Part shown: in pieces, positions 28,945 through 39,249 of the stretch
Numbering within the stretch: the stretch's first letter is position 1
Layout: each line of letters starts with the position of its first letter
Source of the DNA: Shewanella atlantica
GTDB taxonomy: Bacteria; Pseudomonadota; Gammaproteobacteria; Enterobacterales; Shewanellaceae
Assembly: GCF_003966265.1 (NCBI RefSeq)
Contig: NZ_RXNV01000001.1
Location: 434,001-498,000, forward strand
Direction of reading: 5' to 3'
Length of the DNA: 64,000 nucleotides
The notes under the pieces: model-generated
Told to the model about the DNA's origin: nothing
Databases searched by the model: none
The model's input: only the letters and a program-made list of their open reading frames with translations
Made by a program: the position numbers and the translations under genes

Positions 28945-29565
28945 TTATGCCTTATTTAAATTATCTAGCTTCATCTGTAAAGCGGGGCTTGATGTCGCTC
29001 CACCATTATCTACTGCAGCTTGATAAGCGGCTTTGGCTTGCTCGGCTTCGCCTTTGCGAACCAGGAAATCACCTTTAAGTTCTTCTCTTTGAGCGATAAA
29101 AGCAGGATCTGAAACTTGCTCCAGAGTCGTGATCGCTGTCGCGACCTGCCCCTGTTCGGCTTGAACGCGAGCTAAACGCATCGTCGCTACCATAACCAGG
29201 CTGGCATCGGGTGCAGAGGCAATCACGCTTTTCAGCGCCGCTTCAGCCTTATCCAGATCGCCGGACTCAACCGCCGCTTTCGCAACGATAAGTGATAGCA
29301 GTGATTGATAACCTTTCTGGCTATGATCTTTAGCGAAGTTTTCAGCCGCATTCAGCATAGCTGCATCGGAAGTTGCACTGCCACTCATGGCCTGAAAGGC
29401 TTCTGAAGCCGACTCAGATTTCGCCACTTTGTAGTCTGAGTAATAGTTCCAACCAAATAAACCACCGAGACCAACCACAGCACCAACGACTATGGATGTG
29501 CCATAATCTTTCCAGAACTGTTTGATAGCATCTACTTGTTGTTCTTCTGTGCTATAAATTTCCAC
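28945..29565 (-). CDS. yfgM: YfgM-like TPR membrane protein (SecYEG accessory)
   Basis: A 206-residue protein with one N-terminal membrane helix (SIVVGAVVGLGGLFGWNYY, about residues 24-42) and a periplasmic helical/TPR domain. In E. coli YfgM works with PpiD at the Sec translocon as a periplasmic chaperone component. The opening MEIYSTEEQQVDAIKQFWKDYG is typical of the family. It sits between hisS (13 bases) and bamB (11 bases), so it is co-transcribed with both. Confidence 0.92.
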   Translation of the reverse strand: MEIYSTEEQQVDAIKQFWKDYGTSIVVGAVVGLGGLFGWNYYSDYKVAKSESASEAFQAMSGSATSDAAMLNAAENFAKDHSQKGYQSLLSLIVAKAAVESGDLDKAEAALKSVIASAPDASLVMVATMRLARVQAEQGQVATAITTLEQVSDPAFIAQREELKGDFLVRKGEAEQAKAAYQAAVDNGGATSSPALQMKLDNLNKA

Positions 29566-29578
29566 GTATTCTTCCTCT

Positions 29579-30853
29579 CTAAATCAGTTCTGCAATATAA
29601 GTTGCCAAAGCATCGCGGGCAACTAATTCTTGTTCTTTTTTGTCACGCAGATATTTAACGGCAACCTGGTTATTGGCAAGTTCATCTTCACCAATCACTA
29701 AGGCCACTTGAGCACCACTCTTATCTGCACGTTTCATCTGCTTCTTGAAGTTTCCGCCACCACAATGACTCATCACCCTCAGATGAGGCAATTCACTTCT
29801 CAGTGACTGGGCAATCTTAATCGCTTCAATCTTGCTTGCATCTCCCATCGCCGTGACATAAACATCGACAGTAGCAGGGATGTCTTTGGTTAATTCGAGT
29901 GTTTCAAGCATTAACACGATACGCTCGAGTCCCATGGCGAAGCCAACTGCTGGGGTATTCTTACCACCCAATTGCTCAACCAAGCCATCGTAACGTCCGC
30001 CAGCCAGTACAGTACCCTGAGCGCCCAGGCTCGATGTTACCCACTCGAAAACGGTGCGATTATAGTAATCTAAACCACGAACCAAACGTGGATTAATCAC
30101 GTATTTGATACCAACGGCGTCTAAGAGTTCACATAAATGTGAAAAATGTGCACGGGTCTCTTCACCGAGATACTCCATCAGCTCAGGCGCATCGGTTAAT
30201 AAGGCCTGTACTTCAGGGTTTTTCGTATCGAGCACGCGCAGTGGGTTGGTGTACATACGGCGCTGACTTTCTTCATCGAGCTGCTCTTTGAACTGCTCAA
30301 GATAAGCGATAAGCGCTTCACGATAGGCAGCACGCTCTGCAGGGTCGCCAAGCGTGTTCAGCTCTAAGGTCACATGCTCGGTTATGCCTAATTTTTCCCA
30401 TAAACGGTGCGACAGCATCAAGACTTCGGCGTCAACGTCCGCGCTCCCTATGCCATAGACTTCAACACCGAACTGGTTAAATTGACGGTAACGACCCTTT
30501 TGTGGACGTTCATGTCTGAACATAGGACCCATGTACCAAAGACGTTGCTCTTGGTTATATAACAAGCCGTGCTCGTTACCCGCACGTACCGTTGAGGCAG
30601 TACCTTCTGGACGGAGTGTTAAGCTGTCACCGTTTCTGTCATCGAAGGTATACATCTCTTTTTCAACGATATCAGTTACTTCCCCGATAGAACGTTTAAA
30701 AAGGTCTGTACTCTCTACGATTGGAGTACGGATTTCACTGTAGCCGTAAGCACTGACGGTTTCTCTCAGTACGGTTTCCAGTTTTTGCCATAGAGGGCTT
30801 TGGGTAGGCAGAATGTCATTCATTCCGCGAATCGCTTGGATCTGTTTTGCCAC
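29579..30853 (-). CDS. hisS: Histidyl-tRNA synthetase
   Basis: A 424-residue class IIa synthetase that charges tRNA-His. Motif 2 ([18 protein letters not shown]) and the histidine-specific segments [15 protein letters not shown] and [13 protein letters not shown] are present, with the C-terminal anticodon-binding domain from about residue 330. The start [16 protein letters not shown] matches the family. It is the fifth gene of the rlmN-pilW-rodZ-ispG-hisS-yfgM-bamB run, with a 220-base gap containing a palindromic repeat between it and ispG. Confidence 0.97.
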   Translation of the reverse strand: MAKQIQAIRGMNDILPTQSPLWQKLETVLRETVSAYGYSEIRTPIVESTDLFKRSIGEVTDIVEKEMYTFDDRNGDSLTLRPEGTASTVRAGNEHGLLYNQEQRLWYMGPMFRHERPQKGRYRQFNQFGVEVYGIGSADVDAEVLMLSHRLWEKLGITEHVTLELNTLGDPAERAAYREALIAYLEQFKEQLDEESQRRMYTNPLRVLDTKNPEVQALLTDAPELMEYLGEETRAHFSHLCELLDAVGIKYVINPRLVRGLDYYNRTVFEWVTSSLGAQGTVLAGGRYDGLVEQLGGKNTPAVGFAMGLERIVLMLETLELTKDIPATVDVYVTAMGDASKIEAIKIAQSLRSELPHLRVMSHCGGGNFKKQMKRADKSGAQVALVIGEDELANNQVAVKYLRDKKEQELVARDALATYIAELI

Positions 30854-30909
30854 GATAAAGACTCGTCCGAAATTAGCTATAAAATTAAAAGCGCCACGCA
30901 GTATATCTC

Positions 30910-30965
30910 TATACCCAAGCTACCTCAAGATACTGAATCCTGCATCTTGAAGTGGTTTGGGTATA
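30910..30965. repeat. Palindromic intergenic repeat between ispG and hisS
   Basis: TATACCCAA...CTCAAGAT and ATCTTGAA...TTGGGTATA form a 56-base imperfect palindrome. This shape of repeat is common between genes in Shewanella and Vibrio relatives. It could fold as a hairpin in the ispG-hisS transcript. Confidence 0.7.
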
Positions 30966-31073
30966 TAACCTGGCACTTCATTACTAAACGTAAAACTGAG
31001 TTCAAACTCAGTTATCAAACACAATAGAGTACCGCGCCGGCCTTTGGCCGACTACCTCATATATGAGTGAAAA

Positions 31074-32189
31074 TTATTTATTTAAATCTTGAGCAGGAAT
31101 GCGCCCGTTGATTATTGATGCCTTGGCCCTGATCTTAGCCTCAAGAGAGTCGACAATATTATCATTATCGAAACGCTCTTTCTGCCTGACGCCTTCGTCG
31201 TAATAGCCACTCTTGCGATTGCCGCCGGTAAGTCCGATATCAGAGACTAACGCCTCTCCGGGTCCGTTAACGACGCAACCGATAATAGAGACATCCATAG
31301 GTGTCACTATGTCTTCTAAACGACGCTCGAGTTCATTGACCGTACTTATCACATCAAACTCCTGACGAGAGCACGATGGACAGGCGATAAAATTAATGCC
31401 CCGAGAACGAATTCTCAGTGATTTCAAAATATCGAAGCCAACCTTGATCTCTTCTACAGGATCGGCCGCCAGAGAGACGCGCAGTGTATCACCGATACCT
31501 TCGGCTAATAACATACCCAGACCCACGGCAGACTTAACAGAGCCGGAACGTAAGCCACCCGCCTCGGTGATCCCCAGATGCAGGGGCTGCACAATCTGTT
31601 TTGCAAGCAGGCGGTATGCTTCAACCGCAAGGAAAACATCCGATGCCTTCACACTGACCTTGAACTGGTCGAAATTCAACCTATCCAGAATATCGACATG
31701 ACGCATGGCCGACTCGAGCAGGGCTTCGGGGGTTGGCTCTTTGTACTTGTCCATCAGATCTTTTTCTAAAGAACCGCCATTAATACCAATTCGAATAGGG
31801 ATATTCTTATCACGGGCACATTCGACAACACTTCTGATCCGCTCTTCATTGCCAATATTGCCAGGGTTGATACGCAGACAATCGACGCCATATTCTGCGA
31901 CTTTAAGCGCGATACGATAATCGAAGTGAATGTCGGCGATCAAAGGAATATTAGACTGCTGCTTAATCAACTTAAACGCTTCAGCAGCGTCCATGGTCGG
32001 TACTGAAACCCGAACAATATCCGCGCCCACATTTTCCAATGCTCGAATTTGAGCAACCGTCGCATCGACATCTGTCGTGAGAGTATTGGTCATCGACTGC
32101 ACCGCAATAGGGGCACCGTCTCCGATAGGCACATCGCCAACATAGATACGGGTTGAAGCTCGTCTTTTGATCGGGTTTTCGTTGTACAT
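31074..32189 (-). CDS. ispG: 4-hydroxy-3-methylbut-2-enyl diphosphate synthase (flavodoxin)
   Basis: The MEP-pathway iron-sulphur enzyme that converts 2-C-methylerythritol cyclodiphosphate to HMBPP for isoprenoid synthesis. The 371-residue product starts at the ATG at 32189, giving [18 protein letters not shown], which aligns with E. coli IspG. An in-frame GTG at 32237 would add 16 residues. The 4Fe-4S cysteines are seen in [12 protein letters not shown] and [12 protein letters not shown]. It lies between rodZ and hisS as in most gammaproteobacteria. Confidence 0.97.
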   Translation of the reverse strand: MYNENPIKRRASTRIYVGDVPIGDGAPIAVQSMTNTLTTDVDATVAQIRALENVGADIVRVSVPTMDAAEAFKLIKQQSNIPLIADIHFDYRIALKVAEYGVDCLRINPGNIGNEERIRSVVECARDKNIPIRIGINGGSLEKDLMDKYKEPTPEALLESAMRHVDILDRLNFDQFKVSVKASDVFLAVEAYRLLAKQIVQPLHLGITEAGGLRSGSVKSAVGLGMLLAEGIGDTLRVSLAADPVEEIKVGFDILKSLRIRSRGINFIACPSCSRQEFDVISTVNELERRLEDIVTPMDVSIIGCVVNGPGEALVSDIGLTGGNRKSGYYDEGVRQKERFDNDNIVDSLEAKIRAKASIINGRIPAQDLNK

Positions 32190-32292
32190 CTTGTTTACTC
32201 TATATATGTCTATTTCATTGAGTCGTCTGGTAACCACCGGGCTACAAACAGCATCAACAGAATCTTGTTCTTCGCAAAGCTAAACCGGGTGC

Positions 32293-33213
32293 TTATTGCG
32301 CCATAGGCAAGGTTAATCTTGCCACTCGCCCGCTGGGAAAGTCACTCAGGCTTACCTGCTCACCATTTAATTTAATGCTTACAGCCTGAGGAGCACCCAG
32401 AGTGATTTTAAATGGTTCGACTCCGGAGACATTGAGCTCACTGCCGGCTGTCTTCAGGTCATTAATTAACGTATCACCCTTCGCGTCTTTAACGTTTATC
32501 CAACAGTCGCCATTCAGGCTGAGACTCAATGATGACAGGGTTACCGCTGGCTTTTCTATGGAGGCTTGTACATTTTCCATCTCGATGGCATCGGCCTGTT
32601 CGGCTCGCTCGATGACATTGTCACTCTGAAGCTCTGGAGACGATTCAGCTTGCGAACTGATAAGGGAGTCAGTTTCTTCCACATGCGCCGGCTCAACCTC
32701 GGGTTGTGTCAGTTGAGAATCGGCCATCTCTTCCACGGTGGGCTTCGAAAGGTCGATATCAGACAGGGTATCAGACTTTTGCACCCACCAAAGCACCAGC
32801 AGAGCCAACAAGATAAAGGCGATCAGATAGGTCACAAACATCAAACGGCCATCACGGGCCTGTCGTGTGGTTTTGCGGGAAAAACTCTGCATTTCGGGTG
32901 CAGAGGCCTGAGGCAACTGCCTGTCCAGGCACGCTTGAATGGCTTTCTTATCGGCCTGAACGATACGAGCGTAATTTTTTACATAGCCTTTAACATAGGT
33001 TGCTGAGGCTATTTCGCCGAAATTATCCGCCTCAATATCTTCAACGATACAAGGGCGTAGGTGTAGTTGCCCTGCGATATCGGCAACACTCGCGCCCTGT
33101 TTCTCACGGGCAGCCTTCAGTAGTGAACCGAGCGTTTCCTCTTGTTCGGACTCACCTGTTTCAACATTGTTCTCTGCTTCATCCTTGAGCATATCGATTT
33201 CTTTTTTAGTCAT
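32293..33213 (-). CDS. rodZ: Cytoskeletal/cell-shape protein RodZ
   Basis: A 306-residue bitopic protein. The cytoplasmic N-terminus carries a helix-turn-helix fold (LGSLLKAAREKQGASVADIA, about residues 28-100) that in E. coli binds MreB. A membrane helix (LMFVTYLIAFILLALLVLWWV) follows near residue 125, then an acidic linker and a C-terminal beta domain (DUF4115 type). The ATG overlaps the pilW stop codon. An alternative start eight codons in (MLKDEAENN) is possible. Confidence 0.92.
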   Translation of the reverse strand: MTKKEIDMLKDEAENNVETGESEQEETLGSLLKAAREKQGASVADIAGQLHLRPCIVEDIEADNFGEIASATYVKGYVKNYARIVQADKKAIQACLDRQLPQASAPEMQSFSRKTTRQARDGRLMFVTYLIAFILLALLVLWWVQKSDTLSDIDLSKPTVEEMADSQLTQPEVEPAHVEETDSLISSQAESSPELQSDNVIERAEQADAIEMENVQASIEKPAVTLSSLSLSLNGDCWINVKDAKGDTLINDLKTAGSELNVSGVEPFKITLGAPQAVSIKLNGEQVSLSDFPSGRVARLTLPMAQ

Positions 33214-34001
33214 CAGTGCATACTTGCTCGATACTGCTTAGCCTCTATGGATGCCGGAAACTTTGCTAAAAGCAAAATGCCAAACTTTCTGGCTGCATCT
33301 AGATCATTTAAGCCTTGCTCAATTTTTATTCCCAACGTCAAACTCTCCGCGGACTCTGCAACGACTCGATGATAACGTACTAATTGAGCCCTTGCATTGA
33401 GATAATCCCCGGTTTCAACGTCGATCTCAGTTAATTCAAGTAAAGTCACCTGCCTTCGCGGATCGTACTTCAAGGCCATGGCAAAATAATTTTTTGCTTT
33501 ATCTAACTGACCCGCTTTACGGCTGCAGATGCCCAAGTTTTCATAGCTTGATGCCGAACGAGTATATTTAGGCATACGCACAGCCTTAAGGAACATCTCC
33601 TCAGACTGTTTATACTTCTCTTGCTGACACAAGAATACGCCAAAGTTATTCATGGCATCACCTGTGGCATCACTGGTTCTTATCGCCTTGCGATAGGATG
33701 CCTCAGCATTTTCAAGCTCGCCAACTGTCTGATAATAATAGGCCATCGAGACATGCACAGCCTCAAGATCCGGTGCATACTCGACCGCCTTATCTAAGTT
33801 GTATTTGGCCTGCTGGCTGTTGCCTTTTTGCAGATAGGTTAATCCAAGTTGTGCCCTCTGTCTGGCAGCTGACACGTTATCAAACTCCCTTTCGGCCACA
33901 GGGACATCTGTGCCGCTATAGGTACGCTCTGATACACATCCGCTCAACAGGCCCATGGCTAACAGGGTAAGGGCTGTAATTTGGGTTAATCCTTGCTTCA
34001 T
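33213..34001 (-). CDS. pilW: Type IV pilus biogenesis lipoprotein PilW/PilF
   Basis: A 262-residue lipoprotein made of TPR repeats, the pilotin that brings the PilQ secretin to the outer membrane. Lipobox LLSGC (Cys22) and repeated TPR signatures (LGLTYLQKGNSQQAKYNLDK, NAEASYRKAI, NFGVFLCQQEKYKQSEEMF) are visible. I use the ATG at 34001; the TTG two codons earlier is less likely. Placement between rlmN and rodZ is the conserved order. It may also serve the two orphan prepilins in this window. Confidence 0.93.
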   Translation of the reverse strand: MKQGLTQITALTLLAMGLLSGCVSERTYSGTDVPVAEREFDNVSAARQRAQLGLTYLQKGNSQQAKYNLDKAVEYAPDLEAVHVSMAYYYQTVGELENAEASYRKAIRTSDATGDAMNNFGVFLCQQEKYKQSEEMFLKAVRMPKYTRSASSYENLGICSRKAGQLDKAKNYFAMALKYDPRRQVTLLELTEIDVETGDYLNARAQLVRYHRVVAESAESLTLGIKIEQGLNDLDAARKFGILLLAKFPASIEAKQYRASMH

Positions 34002-34034
34002 TGGCAAGCCTATCTATCTACATAATACAAAGAG

Positions 34035-35156
34035 TTAGTTTATTGTGACCGAAATCTGACTATCTTGCATTTGTTTTTTCGCTAAACGCTTGGTTCTATC
34101 GCGAATATCCCCTGCCAGCTGTCCACAAGCCGCATCAATATCGTCTCCACGGGTTTTTCTTACGATAACCGTAAGCCCATATTCCATGAGAACTTTAGAA
34201 AAGCGATCGATACGTGAATTAGAAGAGCGACCATACGGAGAGCCCGGATAAGGGTTAAATGGGATCAGATTAATCTTACAGGGGGTATCTTTCATCAATT
34301 TAGCCAGTTCATGAGCCTGATCTGTACTGTCATTGATATGGTCTAACATCACATACTCAACGGTAACACGGCCACGGTTAGCATTGGACTTTGCGATATA
34401 GCGACGGATCCCGGCCAAAAACTCTTCCAGCGGGTATTTCTTATTGACGGGAACCAGGACGTCACGCAATTCATCGTTTGGTGCGTGAATGCTCACGGCT
34501 AATGCGACATCCAGTGCATCACCAAGCTTGTCCAGGGCCGGAACGACACCAGAAGTCGATACCGTAACACGGCGTTTAGACAGACTAAAACCGAAGTCAT
34601 CTAGCATGATATCCATTGCAGGGATGACATTAGCCAGGTTAAGCAAAGGCTCGCCCATGCCCATCATCACTACGTTAGTGATAGGTCTTTCACCCGTCTC
34701 TTTTTGAAAACCGATAAAATCAGCAACACGCCAAACCTGACCAATGATTTCGCTCACGGTTAAGTTACGGTTGAATCCCTGCTGAGCCGTAGAACAGAAG
34801 GTACACTCCAGTGCACAGCCCACCTGAGAAGAGACACATAAGGTTGCCCTGTCTTCTTCCGGAATATAAACCGTTTCGACTTCCTGGCCCTGACCGACAT
34901 TGATGGCGAACTTAATCGTACCATCATCCGATTTTTGGTAACTGGAAATTTCAGGCGCGACCACTTCACATCGCGCACTTAACTTAGCGCGCAACGCCTT
35001 ATTGATATTGTTCATCGCGTCAAAGTCAGTCACGCCAAAATGATAAATCCACTTCATCAATTGATCGGCACGGAAAGGCTTCTCACCCATTTCTGTGAAT
35101 AATGCTCTTAACCCTTTACGGTCAAGATCCAATAAATTGATCTTCTTTTCACTCAT
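34035..35156 (-). CDS. rlmN: 23S rRNA (A2503-C2)/tRNA (A37-C2) methyltransferase RlmN
   Basis: A 373-residue radical SAM enzyme that methylates C2 of A2503 in 23S rRNA and A37 of some tRNAs. The CX3CX2C cluster motif is in [16 protein letters not shown]. The mechanism's later cysteine is near the C-terminus (DIDAACGQL). I chose the ATG at 35156 ([11 protein letters not shown]), with GAGG upstream; a GTG 18 bases earlier would add six residues. It heads the cluster that runs to bamB. Confidence 0.97.
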   Translation of the reverse strand: MSEKKINLLDLDRKGLRALFTEMGEKPFRADQLMKWIYHFGVTDFDAMNNINKALRAKLSARCEVVAPEISSYQKSDDGTIKFAINVGQGQEVETVYIPEEDRATLCVSSQVGCALECTFCSTAQQGFNRNLTVSEIIGQVWRVADFIGFQKETGERPITNVVMMGMGEPLLNLANVIPAMDIMLDDFGFSLSKRRVTVSTSGVVPALDKLGDALDVALAVSIHAPNDELRDVLVPVNKKYPLEEFLAGIRRYIAKSNANRGRVTVEYVMLDHINDSTDQAHELAKLMKDTPCKINLIPFNPYPGSPYGRSSNSRIDRFSKVLMEYGLTVIVRKTRGDDIDAACGQLAGDIRDRTKRLAKKQMQDSQISVTIN

Positions 35157-35312
35157 TTCGACTAACCTCAACACTAAATACGGAACTAATACCCGTAACG
35201 GGGCGGCAAATTATACAGACACCGAGCAATTTTTACTAGCAGCAAGCATTTCTGCATACTTAATGTTAGAATCGACTTGGACTAATATTGGTCTGTAAAT
35301 GTAATTCCATAA

Positions 35313-36395
35313 ATGATCACCCTCATCGTTATTGTAGCCGTTGCTATCGGGATATCCTTCCTTTGTAGCGTTTTCGAAGCAGTTCTTCTCTCTGTCACTC
35401 CCAGCTATGTTGCAACTTTGGCGCATTCAAACCCTGAAGCGGCCGAGCGACTCGGAAAACAGAAAGATAATGTCGAATCTCCACTGGTATCGATTCTCAC
35501 CCTGAACACGATTGCCCACACAGTTGGTGCAGCCGTAGCGGGCGCTCAAGCCGCTAAGGTATTCGGTGATGAGATGCTAGGTGTATTCTCCGGCGTCCTG
35601 ACCTTCCTGATCCTATTTTTCTCTGAGATCATTCCTAAGACATTAGGCGCAAACTATTGGCGTTCACTCGCGCCATCGGTTTCAATCGCCCTATTGTGGA
35701 TGGAGCGACTCACTAAGCCACTAATCTGGATGTCACAACAGGTGACTCAGCTCTTAGGAAAAGGAGATGAGGGTCAATATATTCGTCAGGAGATGAGTGC
35801 GATGGCGAAGATAGGACATGAGTCCGGAGAGCTCGACAAACAAGAGTCACTGATTCTGACTCAGATGCTATCGGTCAAAGAGATGCCGGTGAGCGCCATC
35901 ATGACACCAAGAACCGTGATGTTCAGCCTGTCAGGCTCGCTTTCACAGGAGGAGTTTGCCCTCAAGCACAAGGGCACACCATTTTCTCGTATCCCCATTT
36001 ACGATAAAGAACCCGATGACGTTATCGGTTACATCAACCGTAACGATATCATGCTTGCCGAGCGAAAAACGCCTCAAGCCCCGATCAGTGAACTGAAGCG
36101 TAATTTGGTCGTCGTTCCCGAAACGGCAAAGATTCTGCCGCTGTTTCAACTGCTCATTAAGCGAAATACCAAGATTGCCATTGTGGTTAACGAATACGGT
36201 ACCGGCGAAGGGATAGTAACATTGGAAGATATCGTCGAATCCCTCTTGGGTCTCGAGATCGTCGACACCAACGACCCGGTTACTGACATGCAGCAATTGG
36301 CTCATAAATTATGGGAAAAGCGCATTAAAGATAAAGGGATCCGTTTATCCGATGATGGCGAATTTGAATCTTATATAGAGACACCAAAGCCTTAA
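35313..36395 (+). CDS. CNNM/CBS-domain membrane protein (CorB/YfjD-like)
   Basis: A 360-residue protein with an N-terminal CNNM (DUF21) membrane domain of three to four helices (about residues 1-135; SEIIPKTLG is the family hallmark) and a paired CBS domain (about residues 185-320; IMTPRTVMFSL, FSRIPIYDKEPDDVIGYI, IVTLEDIVESLLG). The extra C-terminal CorC_HlyC domain of larger relatives is absent. Family members are linked to magnesium efflux. Ligand of the CBS pair is unknown. It is transcribed divergently from rlmN. Confidence 0.9.
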   Translation: MITLIVIVAVAIGISFLCSVFEAVLLSVTPSYVATLAHSNPEAAERLGKQKDNVESPLVSILTLNTIAHTVGAAVAGAQAAKVFGDEMLGVFSGVLTFLILFFSEIIPKTLGANYWRSLAPSVSIALLWMERLTKPLIWMSQQVTQLLGKGDEGQYIRQEMSAMAKIGHESGELDKQESLILTQMLSVKEMPVSAIMTPRTVMFSLSGSLSQEEFALKHKGTPFSRIPIYDKEPDDVIGYINRNDIMLAERKTPQAPISELKRNLVVVPETAKILPLFQLLIKRNTKIAIVVNEYGTGEGIVTLEDIVESLLGLEIVDTNDPVTDMQQLAHKLWEKRIKDKGIRLSDDGEFESYIETPKP

Positions 36396-36470
36396 TGATG
36401 AAATCGAACATCTGACTGTGCCTTTCATTGGCAGCAACTTTTGACGGTAATTTGTCAGGTACGACATAAG

Positions 36471-36496
36471 AAAGGGAAACTCAGGTTTCCCTTTTG
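36471..36496 (+). terminator. Terminator of the CNNM/CBS gene
   Basis: AAAGGGAAAC and GTTTCCCTTT pair around a TCAG loop, followed by a T-rich stretch, 75 bases after the stop. Confidence 0.82.
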
Positions 36497-36508
36497 CTTT
36501 TCTGGCGA

Positions 36509-36616
36509 TATAATCTTCGCCCGATTGAAGAGCTATCCGCTTAGCTGACCCAGGCTGACGCTCCGCCTGCTTTATCGCGGCAATGCCGCCATATACCATC
36601 ATCAATCGGGATTATA
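36509..36616. repeat. Inverted repeat enclosing ~75 bases
   Basis: TATAATC...CCCGATTGA at the left and TCAATCGGGATTATA at the right are complementary, with a four-base insertion in the left arm. The 108-base unit encodes nothing convincing. It may be a small non-autonomous element or a structured leader for the nucleotidase gene. Confidence 0.5.
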
Positions 36617-36681
36617 TACCCATATTCATAAATGCTTTGACTCTCGTTTCCTGCTCAGACTTTTTTACGGATTGCCATTAA

Positions 36682-38427
36682 ATGCCCCACAGTTACACGC
36701 TAAAGCTTGCCCATATCAACGACACTCACTCTCATTTCGATTCGAGTCGGGTGCATTTTTCTGTCGATACCCAGGGAAAGTCTTACGACATCTATAGCCA
36801 CAGTGGCGGCTACGCAAGGATTCAATATCAGCTTACACAGGCGAGAGAGGAAGCGCTATCTGCCGGACAAGAGTTTCTCTTTCTTCATGCCGGTGATAGC
36901 TTTCAAGGCACACTCTATTTCAACCACTTTAAGGGAGTGGCCAACGCGCACCTGCTAAACCTGCTGAAACCCGATGCTATGGTCCTGGGCAACCATGAAG
37001 TCGATGATGGCAGTGCACCTATCTTAGCGTTTCTCAACGACATATCTTTTCCACTGCTGGCCGGAAATATGGATATGAGCCGGGAAGCCTCAGATAAGTG
37101 CTCCCCTATCAAAGGTCATAGGCAGCTATTCGATTATGATGATGCCAACAACAGAGCAAAAGTTCTGCTAAAACCGCTAAAAGATAAGCAAGTTGCCATT
37201 CTCGGAATAACCTTGGATCAGATGGCGGAGATAGCGCGTCCCGATCCCGACATGATTTTTATCAATGCCATCGAAACCACTCGAAATACCGTAGCGCACC
37301 TCAAGGCACAAGGCATAGACCATATTCTGATTCTCAGTCACCTTGGGTTCGATCAGGATAAAGTTTTAGCCGAGCAGGTTGACGGTATCAGCCTTATCAT
37401 TGGTGGCCACACACATACCTTGCAGGGTGAGTTTAAAAACTTGGGGCTAAGCTCGGTTCCCTATGGAGTCCGAGTCAATAATACGGCCATTCTACATGCC
37501 GGGAAGCACGCCGAAACGATAGGTATTGCAGACGTTGAATTTAATCAAAGCGGACAGGTTATCTCCCTCGATGGACATAACCACTTCATGCTCGATGATC
37601 AATTTATTCTTGAATCTAAGCATGGCATTACCACTTCAGATTACGATGCGATCAGAGCCTACCTGCGCAGTCATCCCGGGATCCGTTGGGACAAAGAGGA
37701 TACAGTCGTCGCACAGGTGATCAACTCTCAATATCGTCCGGCCATTGAAGCGCTTGAAAAACAGGTGCTGGGCTTTATACCCAGAAACCTGGTTCATACC
37801 CGTCTCCCCAGTAAATCCCTTCCACACGGTAGTGAAATTGCCCCCTTGGTGTGTAAGAGTATTTATCATGAAGCGAAACTCATGTATCCCAGAGTCGACT
37901 TTGCTCTCCACAATGCGGGGGGAGTCAGACAATCACTCAATAAAGGTGAGCTCACACTTGCCGATGTTGTCGGGCGCCTGCTGCCATTCGATCTATCTCT
38001 GGTTAAATATCAGATCAGAGGTCTACACCTCTATGAGGCAATTGAATCGGCCATTAACTCTGCAACCAATAACAGTGTGACCGGTACCGGAGCCGGCAGT
38101 TTTCCCTATACTTACGGCTTAAAGTATTGTTATGACGGACGTAAACCTCTGGGACAACGTATTTTGACGCTGGAAGTTCTACGCCAGCCCGATACAGAAG
38201 ATGAGGCCGATAGGTGGGAGTCAGTCGACAGAAACAGAGACTATTTCGGCGTCTCTTCGGCCTACACAGCTTCCGGTAAGGAGGGATATTATCCATTACT
38301 CCAAGCAAGTCGGCAGCAAGCGATTGAGGGACTCACCCTCCCCTCAGCCTTTATCCGTTTCATGAGCCATGAGCAGTCACTCATGCAAGAGATCTTGCCT
38401 CAAGTCGAATATATCAGCCACGTCTAG
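36682..38427 (+). CDS. Bifunctional metallophosphatase / 5'-nucleotidase
   Basis: A 581-residue protein of the UshA-like family. The N-terminal calcineurin-type domain has metal-binding motifs AHINDTHSH (D14, H16), LHAGDSFQGT, VLGNHEVDDG, ILSHLG and GGHTHTL. The C-terminal nucleotidase domain (from about residue 350) has HNAGGVRQSL and SGKEGYYPL. No signal peptide is seen, so unlike UshA it is probably cytoplasmic. It should hydrolyse nucleotides or nucleotide sugars. The octamer repeat and REP pair follow it. Confidence 0.92.
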   Translation: MPHSYTLKLAHINDTHSHFDSSRVHFSVDTQGKSYDIYSHSGGYARIQYQLTQAREEALSAGQEFLFLHAGDSFQGTLYFNHFKGVANAHLLNLLKPDAMVLGNHEVDDGSAPILAFLNDISFPLLAGNMDMSREASDKCSPIKGHRQLFDYDDANNRAKVLLKPLKDKQVAILGITLDQMAEIARPDPDMIFINAIETTRNTVAHLKAQGIDHILILSHLGFDQDKVLAEQVDGISLIIGGHTHTLQGEFKNLGLSSVPYGVRVNNTAILHAGKHAETIGIADVEFNQSGQVISLDGHNHFMLDDQFILESKHGITTSDYDAIRAYLRSHPGIRWDKEDTVVAQVINSQYRPAIEALEKQVLGFIPRNLVHTRLPSKSLPHGSEIAPLVCKSIYHEAKLMYPRVDFALHNAGGVRQSLNKGELTLADVVGRLLPFDLSLVKYQIRGLHLYEAIESAINSATNNSVTGTGAGSFPYTYGLKYCYDGRKPLGQRILTLEVLRQPDTEDEADRWESVDRNRDYFGVSSAYTASGKEGYYPLLQASRQQAIEGLTLPSAFIRFMSHEQSLMQEILPQVEYISHV

Positions 38428-38450
38428 TGCCTGGACGTGAAGGGATGAAA

Positions 38451-38506
38451 GGTTTGTAGGTTTGTAGGTTTGTAGGTTTGTAGGTTTGTAGGTTTGTAGG
38501 TTTGTA
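38451..38506. repeat. Octamer tandem repeat, seven copies
   Basis: Seven perfect copies of GGTTTGTA, starting 24 bases after the nucleotidase stop. Perfect identity suggests recent slippage. It lies outside any reading frame I accept. Confidence 0.97.
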
Positions 38507-38559
38507 GGTCATGATGACGGTCTTTGGCCTGCTAGCAGGCAGACGGCTTCATCTGCGTG

Positions 38560-38624
38560 ATTCGCGGCTAAAGCCGCTCCTACATAGGATCGGCTTTTAT
38601 GTAGGACCGGCTTTAGCCGGGAAC
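38560..38624. repeat. Inverted pair of REP-like palindromes
   Basis: REP 1, TTCGCGGCTAAAGCCGCTCC followed by TACAT, and REP 2, ATGTAGGACCGGCTTTAGCC followed by GGGAA, face each other across 13 bases. The shape is that of BIME-type paired REPs. A half copy (GATGTAGGAGCGGCTTTAG) is at 49284-49302. A further palindrome GCCTGCTAGCAGGC is at about 38527-38540. Confidence 0.8.
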
Positions 38625-38657
38625 GGTGGCTGCACCTCCGCCCGATACCTTAAAAAC

Positions 38658-39191
38658 CTATTCAAGACTCTTACTCATAAGAAAACCCATAAATATCTGG
38701 CCTAGCTTCTCCTGATAGCTCTTATGTTGGACTTTAAAGCCATGGACAAGAAACAGATGCTTAGATAGCAGGGATGCATCGACGGTTAAGTCAGTATAAT
38801 CTTGCTCTAAAGCCCACTCTTCCAGAGTTTCATAGAGTTTATGACCAACACCGCAATGCTGGTAAGCAGGATGAACATACAGACTGTCTATATAGCCTCT
38901 ATTGTTAAAGTGAGTCTCAACATTGATAAATCCACAACACTTGGGATACTCGCCTTCAATCATAGCCTCATCCACAACCAACCAGGCTTTGCTTCTCGTT
39001 AGCCGTTTATTCCAATGATAGGTCGATCTGGGTTTGGGAGACCAGGCTTGCTTTTGCTCTATCGAGTACACGTCATCATCGATATGACGGATCGCATCAT
39101 GAAAAATCTGACTTACCGACTGGGCATAACACTTACGATATGGGATCAGGGAGAATTTTGGCTGGTGTGAGAGCATCTGACTTGATGACAT
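38658..39191 (-). CDS. GNAT-family N-acetyltransferase
   Basis: An acetyl-CoA-dependent acyltransferase of about 177 residues. The GNAT core is visible: beta strand YIDSLYVHPAYQHCGVGHKLYETLEEWA, whose QHCGVGHKL stands in the place of the pyrophosphate-binding Q/RxxGxG/A loop, then LTVDASLLSKHLFLVHGF. Substrate unknown. I prefer the ATG at 39191 (MSSSQMLSH), though 39176 is possible, and the open frame extends to 39248 without a good start. Gene on the minus strand, pointing towards the REP pair. Confidence 0.8.
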   Translation of the reverse strand: MSSSQMLSHQPKFSLIPYRKCYAQSVSQIFHDAIRHIDDDVYSIEQKQAWSPKPRSTYHWNKRLTRSKAWLVVDEAMIEGEYPKCCGFINVETHFNNRGYIDSLYVHPAYQHCGVGHKLYETLEEWALEQDYTDLTVDASLLSKHLFLVHGFKVQHKSYQEKLGQIFMGFLMSKSLE

Positions 39192-39249
39192 AGTTAACGA
39201 ACATCTTGAGGTCGCTTGGGTACCACTATTATCGCAGCAGATCCGCACA

